Positions 44,915 to 54,540 are shown, numbered from the stretch's first letter. The stretch: DNA of 64,000 bases from Tannerella sp. oral taxon 808 (GCA_002890585.1 MIQB01000003.1:8179-72178), one strand, 5' to 3'. Notes: generated from the letters alone by a model not told the origin. A program made the numbers and translations.

Positions 44915-46596
44915 TTTGTGTACTTGATTTTAGCGGCGAGGGGGATTTTGATGCGCCCAATGGAGCGAATGCGCGAAATGAGCCGCTGTTGCCATGAATT
45001 GCTTTCCAGCTCGCGGACGGCGCGCTGCAACGTGGCGTCGTCGCGTTGATAGACGGGATAGAAGCCGTCGTAGTCGAAAAAGTGACGTACGATGAAGGCT
45101 TCGATGGCGGTTTCGATGAGCGGACGCGAGACTTCGATGAGCGTCGGGCGCCGATGGACGCCACACTCCTCGGCGTAGTCAACGAAGCGGCTGAGGAGGG
45201 ATTGCTGGCGGAGGTAGCCGAGAAGCTCGGGGTAGGACTTGAAAGTGGAGAGCTTCCGGTAATTGCGGTCGGCGTAATCGAGTGTGAAGTCGTAGAGGAT
45301 GCCGTCGGTCATGATTTGGTTGTAATACGACGTGATGCGCTCCGTGTCGCGCGGAATAAAGATGTCTGGCATGATGCCGCCTCCGCCGTAGACGGTTCGG
45401 CCGCCTCGCGTTTTGTAGGCCTCAGATTTGTCGAAGGTGATGCTGTCAGCTGTGTCGAACTCGCCGTGGACGTAGCGGTTGTAGATATCCTGTTCGTATT
45501 CATCGCTTTTCCCCAGCTCGTAAGTCTTTTGGATGCAGCGGCCGGAGGGGGTGTAGTATCGCGCGATGGTCAGGCGCAGCTCGGAGCCGTCGGAGAGGGG
45601 GATGGGCATCTGCACAAGGCCTTTGCCGTATGATCGTCGGCCGATGATCAGCCCGCGGTCGTTGTCCTGAATGGCGCCGGCAAAGATCTCGCTGGCTGAT
45701 CCGGACATCTCATCCGTGAGCACAACTAAGGGCGCGTCTTGGCACGTCCCGCGGCCGTCGGCAAAGAACTCCTGGCGGGGGTAGGCTTTGCCTTGCACAT
45801 AGACGATCATCTGCCCGGCAGGGATGAACTCGTTAATCATGTTCACGGCCGCGTCCATCAGTCCGCCGGCGTTATCGCGCAGGTCGACGATGAACTTCGT
45901 GCAGCCTTGCTTCTTTTCCTTAGCAATAGCGGTGATGAACTCGTTGTAGGTGGTTCGCGTGAAGCTGCGGACCTTGATGTAACCGATGTCGCGACCGATC
46001 TTGTACGACGCTTCCACCGAGCGGTTTGGCACCTCGCCGCGGGTGACGATGAAGTCCACCAGTTTTTGGGCATGGTTACGCTGCACACCGAGCTTCACCC
46101 GGGTTCCCTTCTTGCCGCGGAGGGTGCGCATGATGCGCGCCTGTCCGAAGTCTTTGCCAGCAAAGACGGTATCGTTGATAGCGATGATGCGGTCGAATGG
46201 CTTTAGGCCGGCCTTCTCCGCAGGTCCGCCGGCGATAATTCCGGTGACGAGTATCGTGTCGCTCTGTAGGCTAAAGGATACGCCGATGCCACCGAACGAC
46301 CCTTCTAAGTCGTCGTTGATAGCCTCTACATTTTCGGCAGGGATGAGCATGGAGTGCGGGTCGAGCTCGCTGATGAGGCTCTCGGCCGTGCGGTTGATGA
46401 GGTCGCTCATGTTCACCGTGTCCACATACTGTGTGTCGATGATATCGAGGATCGTGTTGATTTTGTTTTTGCCCGCATTGATACCGCGGAGGCGGGGCGA
46501 CCGCGAATAGAGGTAGATGCCGATCCACATGCCCAGACAGAGGCTCACAAGGGCGAGGATGGCTCCCCACAAGACGTACTTACGCTGATTATTCAT
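44911..46596 (-). CDS. S41 family C-terminal processing protease
   Basis: 561 residues from ATG 46596 (an in-frame ATG at 46608 is also possible). One N-terminal membrane helix (YVLWGAILALVSLCLGMWIG) anchors a periplasmic protease: helical cap, PDZ domain (IGVSFSLQSDTILVTGIIAG; GGPAEKAGLKPFDRI), then the peptidase domain with catalytic Ser in DEMSGSASEIFAG and Lys in GRRSYGKGLVQ. An extra C-terminal region of about 190 residues is typical for Bacteroidetes CtpA-type enzymes. Overlaps the deaminase gene by 8 bases. Confidence 0.93.
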   Translation of the reverse strand: MNNQRKYVLWGAILALVSLCLGMWIGIYLYSRSPRLRGINAGKNKINTILDIIDTQYVDTVNMSDLINRTAESLISELDPHSMLIPAENVEAINDDLEGSFGGIGVSFSLQSDTILVTGIIAGGPAEKAGLKPFDRIIAINDTVFAGKDFGQARIMRTLRGKKGTRVKLGVQRNHAQKLVDFIVTRGEVPNRSVEASYKIGRDIGYIKVRSFTRTTYNEFITAIAKEKKQGCTKFIVDLRDNAGGLMDAAVNMINEFIPAGQMIVYVQGKAYPRQEFFADGRGTCQDAPLVVLTDEMSGSASEIFAGAIQDNDRGLIIGRRSYGKGLVQMPIPLSDGSELRLTIARYYTPSGRCIQKTYELGKSDEYEQDIYNRYVHGEFDTADSITFDKSEAYKTRGGRTVYGGGGIMPDIFIPRDTERITSYYNQIMTDGILYDFTLDYADRNYRKLSTFKSYPELLGYLRQQSLLSRFVDYAEECGVHRRPTLIEVSRPLIETAIEAFIVRHFFDYDGFYPVYQRDDATLQRAVRELESNSWQQRLISRIRSIGRIKIPLAAKIKYTK

Positions 46597-47035
46597 GATT
46601 TTCTTCATTGATTCTGATGTAATCTACCGCAATGCCTGCGCGCTGCAGCAGGCGGATGCCCTCGTCGGTGTGATACTCGTCGGAGTAAACCACGCGCACA
46701 ACGCCGGCTTGTATGATGAGCTTAGCGCACTCGATGCAGGGCGAGGCGGTGATGTAGATGGTGGAGCCTCGGCTGTTGTTTGACGAGGCTGCCACCTTGG
46801 TGATGGCGTTTGCTTCGGCGTGCAGCACGTAGGGCTTGGTCACGCCGTCGTCATCTTCGCAGATGTTTTCAAAGCCGGACGGGGTGCCGTTGTATCCGTC
46901 CGAAATAATCATGTGGTCTTTGACAAGCAGTGCGCCTACGCGGCGGCGTTTGCAATAGGAATTTTCAGCCCAGACGGCAGCCATACGTAGATAGCGCCTA
47001 TCCGTCTCGTATTGTTTCATTTCCTTATCCGTCAT
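46589..47035 (-). CDS. Deoxycytidylate deaminase
   Basis: 148 residues of the zinc cytidine/dCMP deaminase family: catalytic HAEANAI and zinc Cys pair PCIECAKLI; the Cys-containing insert (CKRRRVGALLVKDHMII and ENICEDDDG) is typical of ComEB/dCMP deaminases. Predicted to make dUMP from dCMP for thymidylate supply. First gene of a three-gene minus-strand group with the S41 protease and folate ligase; folate and dTMP synthesis are linked, which fits the pairing. Confidence 0.93.
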   Translation of the reverse strand: MTDKEMKQYETDRRYLRMAAVWAENSYCKRRRVGALLVKDHMIISDGYNGTPSGFENICEDDDGVTKPYVLHAEANAITKVAASSNNSRGSTIYITASPCIECAKLIIQAGVVRVVYSDEYHTDEGIRLLQRAGIAVDYIRINEENHE

Positions 47036-47103
47036 CGGTACAATATGAATGTGTAATGCTTCGTCCTTCCGGGCGGCGTCGTGGAGGCGCTCGAAGGGGT
47101 GCG

Positions 47104-47111
47104 CAAAAGTA
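47104..47111 (-). promoter_or_regulatory. TAnnTTTG promoter element
   Basis: TACTTTTG on the minus strand, 68 bases upstream of the dCMP deaminase start. Confidence 0.65.
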
Positions 47112-47189
47112 GCATTATGCCTAAGCGGTGGATAGGGAAATGGATGCTTTGCCTATGCCAACATGCTGGGGTCGATTTTTCTCGTCTTT

Positions 47190-47197
47190 TATATTTG
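47190..47197 (+). promoter_or_regulatory. TAnnTTTG promoter element
   Basis: TATATTTG followed by CCC, 51 bases upstream of brnQ. Confidence 0.65.
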
Positions 47198-47248
47198 CCC
47201 TGCGAAAAAGAAACAGTGCGAATCCTTAATCCTTAATATCTAAGTCTT

Positions 47249-48580
47249 ATGCCTGATCAAAAGAAACTGACCGGGCGATCGCTGATCGCCATCGGACTGA
47301 TGTTGTTTGCCTTGTTCTTCGGAGCGGGGAACTTGATTTTTCCTGCTGCGCTGGGGCAGCGCGCGGGGACGAATGTGTGGTGGGCCATGATGGGCTTCGT
47401 GCTTACGGGTGTGGGGCTGCCGCTGGCGGGTGTGCTGGCGATGGGGCGTTCGGGGTGTCGCCATGTGCAAGATCTGGCGGGGCGTGTGCACCCTGTGTTT
47501 GGCATGCTCTTCACGCTTGTGCTCTACCTCTCTATTGGTCCGGCCTTCGCCATCCCGCGCACGGGGACGGTCTCTTACGAGATTGCCGTGCGTCCCTTCT
47601 TGTCGGAGGGGGCATCGGACTGGGCGCAGATGATCTTTCTTGCCATCTTCTTCCTCGTCACGCTTTGGCTATCGGTCAATCCCAAGAAGTTGGTTGGGCG
47701 AATCGGTGGCGTGTTGACGCCGATTCTCTTGACGGTGATCGTCGTCTTAATCGTCAAATCACTGATTACGCCACCGGGCAGCCACGGCGCGCCGACGGCA
47801 GCTTACGCTACGCCGATAAAGGCTTTCGTGCAGGGCTTCGTTGATGGTTACAATACGCTCGATGCACTGGCTTCGTTCGTGTTTGGCATCCTCGTGATTG
47901 AGTTTGTGACGCAGCGGGGAGCTACGACGCGCCACGAGGTGATGGGGGCTACGATGCGAGCGGGATTGATTGCCATCGGTTGTTTGGGGGTGGTCTACGT
48001 CTTCATTGCTGGATTAGGGGCGGCCAGTGTGGAGCAGCTCGGTATACTCGATACGGGCGCGCCCGTCTTGGCCGGATCGGCGCGGTTGCTCTTCGGCGAA
48101 CTGGGGGCGATGATCTTGGCGATCATTGTGCTGCTGGCTTGCCTGACGACGAGCATCGGGCTGGTCACGTCGTGCGCGCATTATTTCCATTCGCAGTTTG
48201 GGGGGCTCTCGTATAAGGGTTACGCTGTGGCCTTCGTTATCGTCTCGTTCGCTGTGGGCACGTTTGGGCTGAAGACGATCATCTCGGCTGCTATTCCGGT
48301 GTTGATGTTCCTCTATCCTTTGGCCATTGTGCTCATCGTGTTGGCCTTCTTGGATCCTTGTTTTGGTGGGCGGCGCTGTGTCTATGCGTGGGCCATCGGC
48401 TTGACGTTTGTTGCGGCACTTGTTTCGGGTCTGGAGGCAGCTTCAGTACCGCTCGGTGCGGTGGGGACGTTTTACGACACGCACGTGCCGCTGCATGCGG
48501 TGGGGATGGATTGGATTTGCTTTGCTGTGGTTGGATTCCTGATCGGGATGGCGCAAGCGAAATGGAGGAGAGGGGGATAA
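47249..48580 (+). CDS. brnQ: Branched-chain amino acid carrier BrnQ
   Basis: 443 residues with about 12 membrane helices. Cation-coupled importer of leucine, isoleucine and valine (LIVCS family). Family signature at the N-terminus: LMLFALFFGAGNLIFPAALG, and the RTGTVSYEI segment near residue 105. Monocistronic with its own promoter; convergent with the DUF3078 gene, which ends only 9 bases away, with no terminator hairpin between. Confidence 0.94.
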   Translation: MPDQKKLTGRSLIAIGLMLFALFFGAGNLIFPAALGQRAGTNVWWAMMGFVLTGVGLPLAGVLAMGRSGCRHVQDLAGRVHPVFGMLFTLVLYLSIGPAFAIPRTGTVSYEIAVRPFLSEGASDWAQMIFLAIFFLVTLWLSVNPKKLVGRIGGVLTPILLTVIVVLIVKSLITPPGSHGAPTAAYATPIKAFVQGFVDGYNTLDALASFVFGILVIEFVTQRGATTRHEVMGATMRAGLIAIGCLGVVYVFIAGLGAASVEQLGILDTGAPVLAGSARLLFGELGAMILAIIVLLACLTTSIGLVTSCAHYFHSQFGGLSYKGYAVAFVIVSFAVGTFGLKTIISAAIPVLMFLYPLAIVLIVLAFLDPCFGGRRCVYAWAIGLTFVAALVSGLEAASVPLGAVGTFYDTHVPLHAVGMDWICFAVVGFLIGMAQAKWRRGG

Positions 48581-48589
48581 GCGCCCCCC

Positions 48590-50206
48590 TCACCATTTGT
48601 AGCTTAAGCCGAAGCTGAGGACTTCGTTGGTTTGGACGTAAGAGTCATAACCGGGCGTCTTGGTGACGCTATCGTCGAAGCGCATGTAGACGTTGATCAT
48701 GGTGGAGAAGAAACGGCTGATGGCCATGTCGAGCGAGTTCTCGAATTCGGCTAAGACGTTCTGGTAGGTCGTGTTGTAATAGAGGCGCGACTTCCATGTG
48801 ACGTTGCGGTTGGGCTTAAGGACCATGTCCATGCGAATGGTGGAGCCGAACTTGTGGAAGGTGCGTTCGTAGAGGCCGGTGGCGGTTTTGGCGAAGCCGT
48901 GCGGGCTGCGATCGACGGTGGCGTCGAGGCTGTACATGTAAGTATAAGAGATGGGGGCGATGTTGACTGACAGCTTGAGCGAGCGATGGCGAGCGCGAAA
49001 TTTCTTCTCTAAATCATACTTCATACCCAGGCCCGTGTTGACGATGAAGGGCGAGAGGAAGGCGACTTGGGGCACGTCGGTATTCTTCTTGTAATTGGTG
49101 AAGAGTGGGGCTTTGAACTCGCCATCGAGGGTGTAAAACCACCGGCTGAAGGCGCGATAGCCGAAGTTGCTGTAGAAGCGCAGCAGGTTGTCGCCGAATT
49201 TGTAGTTGCGCAGAGTGTCGTCGGAGGCGGTGTAGACGCTGACGTCGATTTGGAGCAGGTTTTTGAGCTGGATGCGGTCGCGGGCGTAGTCGTATTGAAA
49301 AAGGTTTTTGGTGAGGATGTTCAGATTGCTTGTCCCCTCCTTGTACCAGTTGGGGGAGACGTAATTCTGTGAGAACCGGAGCGAGCTCTCGAAGGAGGAC
49401 GTCCAGTAGCGGCGGTCGGGGATGAACTTCGGAGGCGCGTCGTAATCGTCGGCTGTGCGGTCGAAGTGGTAGACGGGCACCTGCACATTGCCGCTCATGC
49501 GCATGCGCAGGGTGCGCTCCACGGGCAAGTCGTCGGCGCTGTGGCGGAAGTAATTCGGGTGGTAGTGGCGGACGTAGCGATAGGCGTAGTCGCGAACGAT
49601 CATGCAGTTTTCGGTGCGTTCAAAGAGGCGCACGGGGCGATAGAGCGGCTGCTCCCAGGGGCGCGCGTTGAGGTCGATGGGGTGGTAGAAGACGATGCGA
49701 CGGGCGTTGTCGAGGTTCTTCTTTTTGAAGAGCACGGGCATGAAGAGCGGGTTGACGATGATGGTGTCGCGGAAGGTGTAGTAGCGCGGGAAGCGGTTGG
49801 CGGAGTTGTCCCAGCGGCGCGACCAGTAAAGGGCGCGGTCGGACATGGTGAGGGGCGTGGGCGGGAGCAGGGGTTGCTCCGGCTGCGCGTCGTCCGCGAT
49901 GGGTTCGGTCACAGGGTCGTGGTGTGCAGCGCGTTGCTCCATGCGTTCGCGCAGCCGTGCGTTCAGGTCGCCGGGCTCGTTGCGGAGCGTGTCAGTGGAG
50001 TGAGTGCGCTGCGTCGGTTGTGCGATTGGGGTCGGCTTCGGAGTCTCTTGTGGGGTCGTTGTCGTGTCGCGCCGCAGGGCTCGCTCCATGCGAGCGCGGA
50101 TGCGCGCGTCGGAGTTCAGATCCTGCGCCTCGGCCATGTGGGTCAGCAGCAGCGCGGCCACAGCCAGGCTCAATGCAGCTTTAGTTCTTTGTTTTGCAGT
50201 CTTCAT
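48590..50206 (-). CDS. DUF3078 family outer-membrane-like protein
   Basis: 538 residues with a signal peptide (ALSLAVAALLLTHMAEA). A charged Thr/Pro-rich linker (30-110), then a region rich in alternating aromatics with SQNYVSPNWYKEGTSNLNIL, the recognisable DUF3078 core, followed by beta-strands ending in the terminal SFGLSYKW. A beta-barrel in the outer membrane is inferred from composition. Function unknown. No neighbour on the same strand. Confidence 0.78.
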   Translation of the reverse strand: MKTAKQRTKAALSLAVAALLLTHMAEAQDLNSDARIRARMERALRRDTTTTPQETPKPTPIAQPTQRTHSTDTLRNEPGDLNARLRERMEQRAAHHDPVTEPIADDAQPEQPLLPPTPLTMSDRALYWSRRWDNSANRFPRYYTFRDTIIVNPLFMPVLFKKKNLDNARRIVFYHPIDLNARPWEQPLYRPVRLFERTENCMIVRDYAYRYVRHYHPNYFRHSADDLPVERTLRMRMSGNVQVPVYHFDRTADDYDAPPKFIPDRRYWTSSFESSLRFSQNYVSPNWYKEGTSNLNILTKNLFQYDYARDRIQLKNLLQIDVSVYTASDDTLRNYKFGDNLLRFYSNFGYRAFSRWFYTLDGEFKAPLFTNYKKNTDVPQVAFLSPFIVNTGLGMKYDLEKKFRARHRSLKLSVNIAPISYTYMYSLDATVDRSPHGFAKTATGLYERTFHKFGSTIRMDMVLKPNRNVTWKSRLYYNTTYQNVLAEFENSLDMAISRFFSTMINVYMRFDDSVTKTPGYDSYVQTNEVLSFGLSYKW

Positions 50207-50359
50207 CGTGTGTTTATGTCTATGTGATTACGTCTTGATGGCTGGCAAAAGTAGGCGTAAGCGCAGGGTTGCCCTCACCCCCTTGTGCCTGGCCCTCGTT
50301 CGGCTGTAAGAATTAATCGATTCCGCAGCTTCGGAAAGGCTTTCGGGGCGCCTCTGAAT

Positions 50360-50565
50360 CTTTGATTTTCGGTTTATGTTGACAACATAAGTCCCGGAAT
50401 CATTGATTTTCGGCCTATGTTGACAACATAACCCCTGGAATCATTGATTTTTCGGCTTATGTTGACAACATAACCCCTGGAATCATTGATTTTCGGCTTA
50501 TGTTGACAACATGACCCCTGGAATCATTGATTTTCGACTTATGTTGACAACATAACCTCCTCTTC
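50360..50565. repeat. 41-bp tandem array, 5 units, with TATGTTGACAACATA dyad
   Basis: TATGTTGAC recurs at 50375, 50416, 50458, 50499 and 50540 (steps 41, 42, 41, 41). Each unit holds the near-perfect dyad TATGTTGACAACATA and a GGAATCATTGATTTTCGG segment. Lies between the DUF3078 gene and the candidate non-coding RNA. Confidence 0.92.
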
Positions 50566-50705
50566 AATTGACGCCGCTTCCGATGGATAGGCATCAAGCC
50601 AGAGGCGCGCCTCTCTTATCCCCCCGCATCACCTCCGAAGGGCATCAATCAAGGGCGCGCCTAAATTTTTTCTTCACAAAACCTTGCCAGTCATCAAGCT
50701 CATTT

Positions 50706-50713
50706 TACATTTG
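50706..50713 (+). promoter_or_regulatory. TAnnTTTG promoter element of candidate RNA
   Basis: TACATTTG, with no convincing protein start after it but a strong terminator 240 bases downstream. Confidence 0.55.
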
Positions 50714-50715
50714 TG

Positions 50716-50990
50716 GCGCGAGAGAGCAAGAAAGCAGTTCCAGAAGACGACATAAGCCGCATTGTTCGATTGGGGAACTCATCATACAATATTAGAATTC
50801 CGAGACATGCTCTTGGCACCAATGGCGGGCTGCAAACTTCGGTTCTGTCCCCCTCGGGGGGCACAGCAGATTACAACGGCGTCAAAGGCTCTCAAATCCT
50901 GTCATTCGGAGTTCGTTCAATTCCACAGTGCGGCTTTCCCCATAGAGAGAAGAGGTGACTTACCAACCATAAGTCGCCTCTTTTTTTTTG
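50716..50990 (+). ncRNA. Candidate non-coding RNA, about 270 nt
   Basis: A transcription unit is bounded by TACATTTG (50706-50713) and a strong terminator (50951-50990). The only long frame inside starts with GTG inside the promoter element and has atypical AT-rich codon use. Local hairpins are visible, for example CTGTCCCCC-n-GGGGGGCACAG near 50850-50871 and GTTCC/GGAAC near 50738 and 50773. It does not show the hallmarks of tmRNA, RNase P RNA or 6S RNA. The family is not recognised. Confidence 0.45.
50951..50990 (+). terminator. Rho-independent terminator
   Basis: AGAGGTGACTTA-n-TAAGTCGCCTCT followed by nine Ts. Confidence 0.88.
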
Positions 50991-51067
50991 GGGGCGGTAA
51001 GCATCCCCCCCTCGGCTCCCGACAGACGCCCCCCCGATGCGCGCATTTCCGATGAATGATTCGCATT

Positions 51068-51075
51068 TACTTTTG
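51068..51075 (+). promoter_or_regulatory. TAnnTTTG promoter element
   Basis: TACTTTTG followed by CCCCC, 26 bases before the HD-protein gene. Confidence 0.7.
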
Positions 51076-51101
51076 CCCCCGTCAAAAGATTACTATATCC
51101 A

Positions 51102-51638
51102 ATGAATCCCTTAGCCATTCTTTCCGAATACTATCGCCCGGGCTCGCGGGCCTACGAGATATTAGTCAGCCATAGCCGCAGCGTCCGCGACAAGGCGCTG
51201 GCCCTGGCCGAGTCGCACCCGGAAATGCAGCTCGACCACACCTTCATCAGCGAAGCCGCCATGCTGCACGACATCGGCATCTACCTCTGCGATGCACCCG
51301 AAATCGACTGCCACGGATCATCGCCCTACATCTGCCACGGTTGGCTCGGCGCCGAACTGATGCGCTCCTTAGGCTATCCACGCCACGCGCTCGTCTGCGA
51401 ACGCCACACCGGCGCCGGCCTCTCGCGCGCCATGATCGAAGCGCGCCATCTGCCCATCCCGCCGCACGACATGCTGCCCCTCTCCCTCGAAGAGCAGCTA
51501 ATCTGCTTCGCCGATAAATTCTTCAGCAAGACGAAGCTGGAGCGCGAAAAACCGATCGAGAAGATCAGGCACGGGCTGGCTGCCTACGGCCAGGAAGACG
51601 TGAAACGGTTTGATGGGTGGTGCAAAATCTTTCTCTAA
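51102..51638 (+). CDS. HD domain phosphohydrolase
   Basis: 178 residues. HD-superfamily metal site: first His in LVSHSRSV, HD pair in AAMLHDIGIYL, further His residues in CHGWLGAELM and ERHTGAGL. Stand-alone HD proteins of this size hydrolyse phosphate esters, often nucleotides; the substrate is not evident. Overlaps the lptD gene by 22 bases, so the two are translationally coupled. Confidence 0.88.
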   Translation: MNPLAILSEYYRPGSRAYEILVSHSRSVRDKALALAESHPEMQLDHTFISEAAMLHDIGIYLCDAPEIDCHGSSPYICHGWLGAELMRSLGYPRHALVCERHTGAGLSRAMIEARHLPIPPHDMLPLSLEEQLICFADKFFSKTKLEREKPIEKIRHGLAAYGQEDVKRFDGWCKIFL

Positions 51639-54325
51639 AAACAAGCCTCCTGCTTTGCGCCCTGGCTCTCGGGCTCAGCATGCAGGCGCAGACACCCTCG
51701 GGCAGCGATACGCTCCGAAGGGCAGCGGCACGCATCGACACGACTGGGCGCGACACGGCGCGTCGTAAAGGCATGCTCGAGGCGCCGGTGAAGTATCAGG
51801 CGGCAGACTCCATCGTCATGACGGCAGGCAATATGGCCTACCTCTTCGGCCAGGGCGACGTGAAGTACCAAAACATCGAGCTGCAATCCGAGCGCATCCA
51901 AATGAGCCTCGACAGCAGCATCGTCTCCGCCTCCTATGCCCTCGACACCACCGGAGCCGAGTATGGCTACCCCCTCTTCATCGAAGGCGAGCAGCAGATC
52001 GAAGCCCGGACGATGCGTTACAACTTCCGCTCCCGCAAGGCCTACGCTGCCGACGTGCTGACAAAGCAGGGAGAGGGCTACCTCATGGCCGATGCCACGA
52101 AGAAGATGCCCGACAACGCAATGAACATCGTGGACGGCCGCTACACCACCTGCGACGAGTATGACCACCCCCACTTCTATATCCACATGACCCGCGCCAA
52201 GGTGCGCCCGGGTAAAAACATCGTCACCGGGCCAGCCTACCTTGTCATCGAAGACGTCCCGCTCTATCCCATCGGCCTGCCCTTCGCCTTCTTCCCCTTC
52301 ACCGACAAGTATTCCTCAGGCATCATCGCCCCGACCTACGGCGACGAGATGGCGCGCGGATTCAACCTCCGCAACGGCGGCTACTACTTCGCCCTCAGCG
52401 ATTACTTCGACCTCGCACTCACGGGCGAGATCTACACGAAGGGATCGTGGGGCCTATCAGCGCGGTCGGACTATCGCAAGCGCTACCGCTACTCGGGCAA
52501 CTTCGATGCCTCGTATCTCGTCACCAAACTCGGCGACAAGGGGCTGCCAGATTACAGCGTGTCGAAGGATTTCAAGATCGCTTGGACACACGCGCAAGAC
52601 GCCAAGGCCAACCCCTATCGCACCTTCTCAGCCAGCGTCAACTTCACCACCAGCAGCTACAACTATAATCAACTCAACACCCTCTACACGCCCGAAGGGA
52701 CGAACAACAACAAAGGCTCCAGCGTCAGCATCTCGCAGCGTTTCCCCAACAACCCGTTGACCGTCTCGGCCACGATGAACATCAATCAGCGCTCGCAAGA
52801 CTCCTCCCTCTCCGTCACCCTGCCCGACATGACACTCTCCATGAGCAGCATCTACCCCCTCAAACGCAAACACGCCGTGGGCCGCGAACTGTGGTACGAG
52901 AAGATCTCCATCTCTTATTCGGGCTACTTCCGCAACTCCCTTAACGCGAAAGAGAACAACTTCTTCCAAAAGAGCTTCGCCCGCGACTGGCAGCACGCCG
53001 CGCAGCACAGCATCCCCATCAGCGCCACTTACAACTTCGGCTTCCTCAACATCTCCCCCTCGGCCAACTATGTGGAGCGCTGGTACACGAACAAAGTCCA
53101 CCAACAGTTCGACACCGCCCGCGGCAGCCTCATGCCCGTCGACACGGCCTACGGCTTCTATCGCGTCTACGACTACAACGCCGCCATCTCCGCCTCCACC
53201 ACCGTCTACGGCTTCTTCAAGCCCTGGAAGATCTTCGGCGACAAGGTGCAGATGATCCGCCACCGCATGGAGGCCAACATCTCCTACAACGTCGCCCCCG
53301 ACTTCTCCGATCCCAAGTACGGCTTCTATGAGTCTTATGCTTACACCGATCGCTCGGGTAACCAGATGACCGGCCTCTATTCGCCCTACGAAGGCCAGAT
53401 GTTTGGCGTGCCCGGACGGGGGCGGCAGGGCGCCTTATCGTTGTCATTGGATAACAACGTAGAGATGAAGGTGCGCTCCGATGCCGACTCCACAGGCATC
53501 AAGAAGGTCAGCCTCATCGACCGGCTCGGCTTCCACATCAGCTACAACATGGCCGCCGACTCCTTCCGCTGGAGCGACCTCGGCGTCAACCTGCAACTCA
53601 AGCTCGGCAACTTCCCCCTGCAACTCTCCGGCGTGTTCGACACCTATACCTATGGTTACGACGCCGCCACAGGCATTCCTTATCGCATCGACAAACCCCG
53701 CTGGCAGGCCGGCAAAGGCATCGGGCGGCTCCGCTCCACAGGCACCACCTTCTCCTACACCTTCACCAACGACACCTTCAAGAAGCTCTTCAGCCGCAAA
53801 GACCGCGACGCCTCCGACAACCGTAACCCGAAAGACACCCCAGACAACACCGACGACGCCGAGGCCACCGACACCTCCGACGACACCCCGGCCGTGGGGC
53901 AACGCCTGCGTAAAGCCAAGAAGGACGAGACGGGCGATTACGACGCCGATGGCTACTACCGCGCCACCGTCCCATGGAGCCTCTCCTTCAGCTACAACAT
54001 GAGCCTGGGTTACGGCAATTTCAACCCTGAAAAATTAGAATACAACTACCGCGTCACGCACCAACTGAGCTTCAGCGGCAATATGAAACCGACCAAGAAC
54101 TGGAGCTTCAACTTCAACGGATCGTACGACTTCGAAGCCCGGAAGATCTCCTACATGACGTGCACCATCTCGCGCAACCTGCACTGCTTCACCATGTCGG
54201 CCAGCGTGATCCCCGTCGGGCCGTGGAAGTCGTACTCCTTCTCCATCGCCGTCAACTCCTCCCTGCTCCGCGACCTGAAGTACAACCAGAGCGGCAGTCC
54301 GCGCGACGTGATGAGTTGGTATTAA
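51617..54325 (+). CDS. lptD: LPS assembly outer-membrane protein LptD
   Basis: 902 residues, usual for Bacteroidetes LptD. The start is a GTG inside the HD gene (51617 or 51620); no in-frame ATG precedes the signal peptide (LKTSLLLCALALGLSMQAQ). N-terminal OstA/LptA-like region (YQAADSIVMTAGNMAYLFGQ; VKYQNIELQSERIQM), then LptD signature GLPFAFFPFTDKYSSGIIAP and a large barrel. A charged Asp/Thr-rich insert (about 725-775) interrupts the barrel near its end. Inserts lipopolysaccharide into the outer leaflet; partner of the permease at 35.0 kb. Confidence 0.93.
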   Translation: MVQNLSLKTSLLLCALALGLSMQAQTPSGSDTLRRAAARIDTTGRDTARRKGMLEAPVKYQAADSIVMTAGNMAYLFGQGDVKYQNIELQSERIQMSLDSSIVSASYALDTTGAEYGYPLFIEGEQQIEARTMRYNFRSRKAYAADVLTKQGEGYLMADATKKMPDNAMNIVDGRYTTCDEYDHPHFYIHMTRAKVRPGKNIVTGPAYLVIEDVPLYPIGLPFAFFPFTDKYSSGIIAPTYGDEMARGFNLRNGGYYFALSDYFDLALTGEIYTKGSWGLSARSDYRKRYRYSGNFDASYLVTKLGDKGLPDYSVSKDFKIAWTHAQDAKANPYRTFSASVNFTTSSYNYNQLNTLYTPEGTNNNKGSSVSISQRFPNNPLTVSATMNINQRSQDSSLSVTLPDMTLSMSSIYPLKRKHAVGRELWYEKISISYSGYFRNSLNAKENNFFQKSFARDWQHAAQHSIPISATYNFGFLNISPSANYVERWYTNKVHQQFDTARGSLMPVDTAYGFYRVYDYNAAISASTTVYGFFKPWKIFGDKVQMIRHRMEANISYNVAPDFSDPKYGFYESYAYTDRSGNQMTGLYSPYEGQMFGVPGRGRQGALSLSLDNNVEMKVRSDADSTGIKKVSLIDRLGFHISYNMAADSFRWSDLGVNLQLKLGNFPLQLSGVFDTYTYGYDAATGIPYRIDKPRWQAGKGIGRLRSTGTTFSYTFTNDTFKKLFSRKDRDASDNRNPKDTPDNTDDAEATDTSDDTPAVGQRLRKAKKDETGDYDADGYYRATVPWSLSFSYNMSLGYGNFNPEKLEYNYRVTHQLSFSGNMKPTKNWSFNFNGSYDFEARKISYMTCTISRNLHCFTMSASVIPVGPWKSYSFSIAVNSSLLRDLKYNQSGSPRDVMSWY

Positions 54326-54401
54326 CCCACGGAAACTTCCGGGGGGGAAGGGGGCGCAGTAAAAAAACCAAGGCACAGGACGTAAGAAGAAGAGCGCTTC
54401 T

Positions 54402-54409
54402 ATATTTGC
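54402..54409 (+). promoter_or_regulatory. TAnnTTTG promoter of tRNA-Arg
   Basis: TATATTTG followed by CGCCC, 21 bases before the tRNA. Confidence 0.75.
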
Positions 54410-54430
54410 GCCCGCAGAAAGAGGAATCCG

Positions 54431-54504
54431 GGTTCCGTAGCTCAGTTGGATAGAGCAACAGCCTTCTAAGCTGTGGGTCGTGCGTTCGAGTCGCACCGGA
54501 ATCA
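54431..54504 (+). tRNA. tRNA-Arg (TCT)
   Basis: Complete 74-base cloverleaf: acceptor GGTTCCG/CGGAATC (one G-U pair) plus A, D-arm GCTCAGTTGGATAGAGC, anticodon stem ACAGC/GCTGT around loop CTTCTAA (anticodon TCT, reads AGA/AGG), T-arm with GTTCGAGTC. CCA is not encoded. Confidence 0.97.
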
Positions 54505-54540
54505 CTTCTTCATAGAATACCTCGCCATAGGTGTATTCCA

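Noticed and set aside
50713..50958. 81-residue protein starting at GTG in the candidate RNA region
   Set aside because: Its start lies within the promoter element and its codon use and sequence look non-coding; retained only as an alternative to the RNA call.
50716..50990. tmRNA, RNase P RNA or 6S RNA at this locus
   Set aside because: No tRNA-like ends with a tag frame, no conserved RNase P core motifs, and the 5' and 3' ends are both purine-rich and cannot pair as in 6S RNA.
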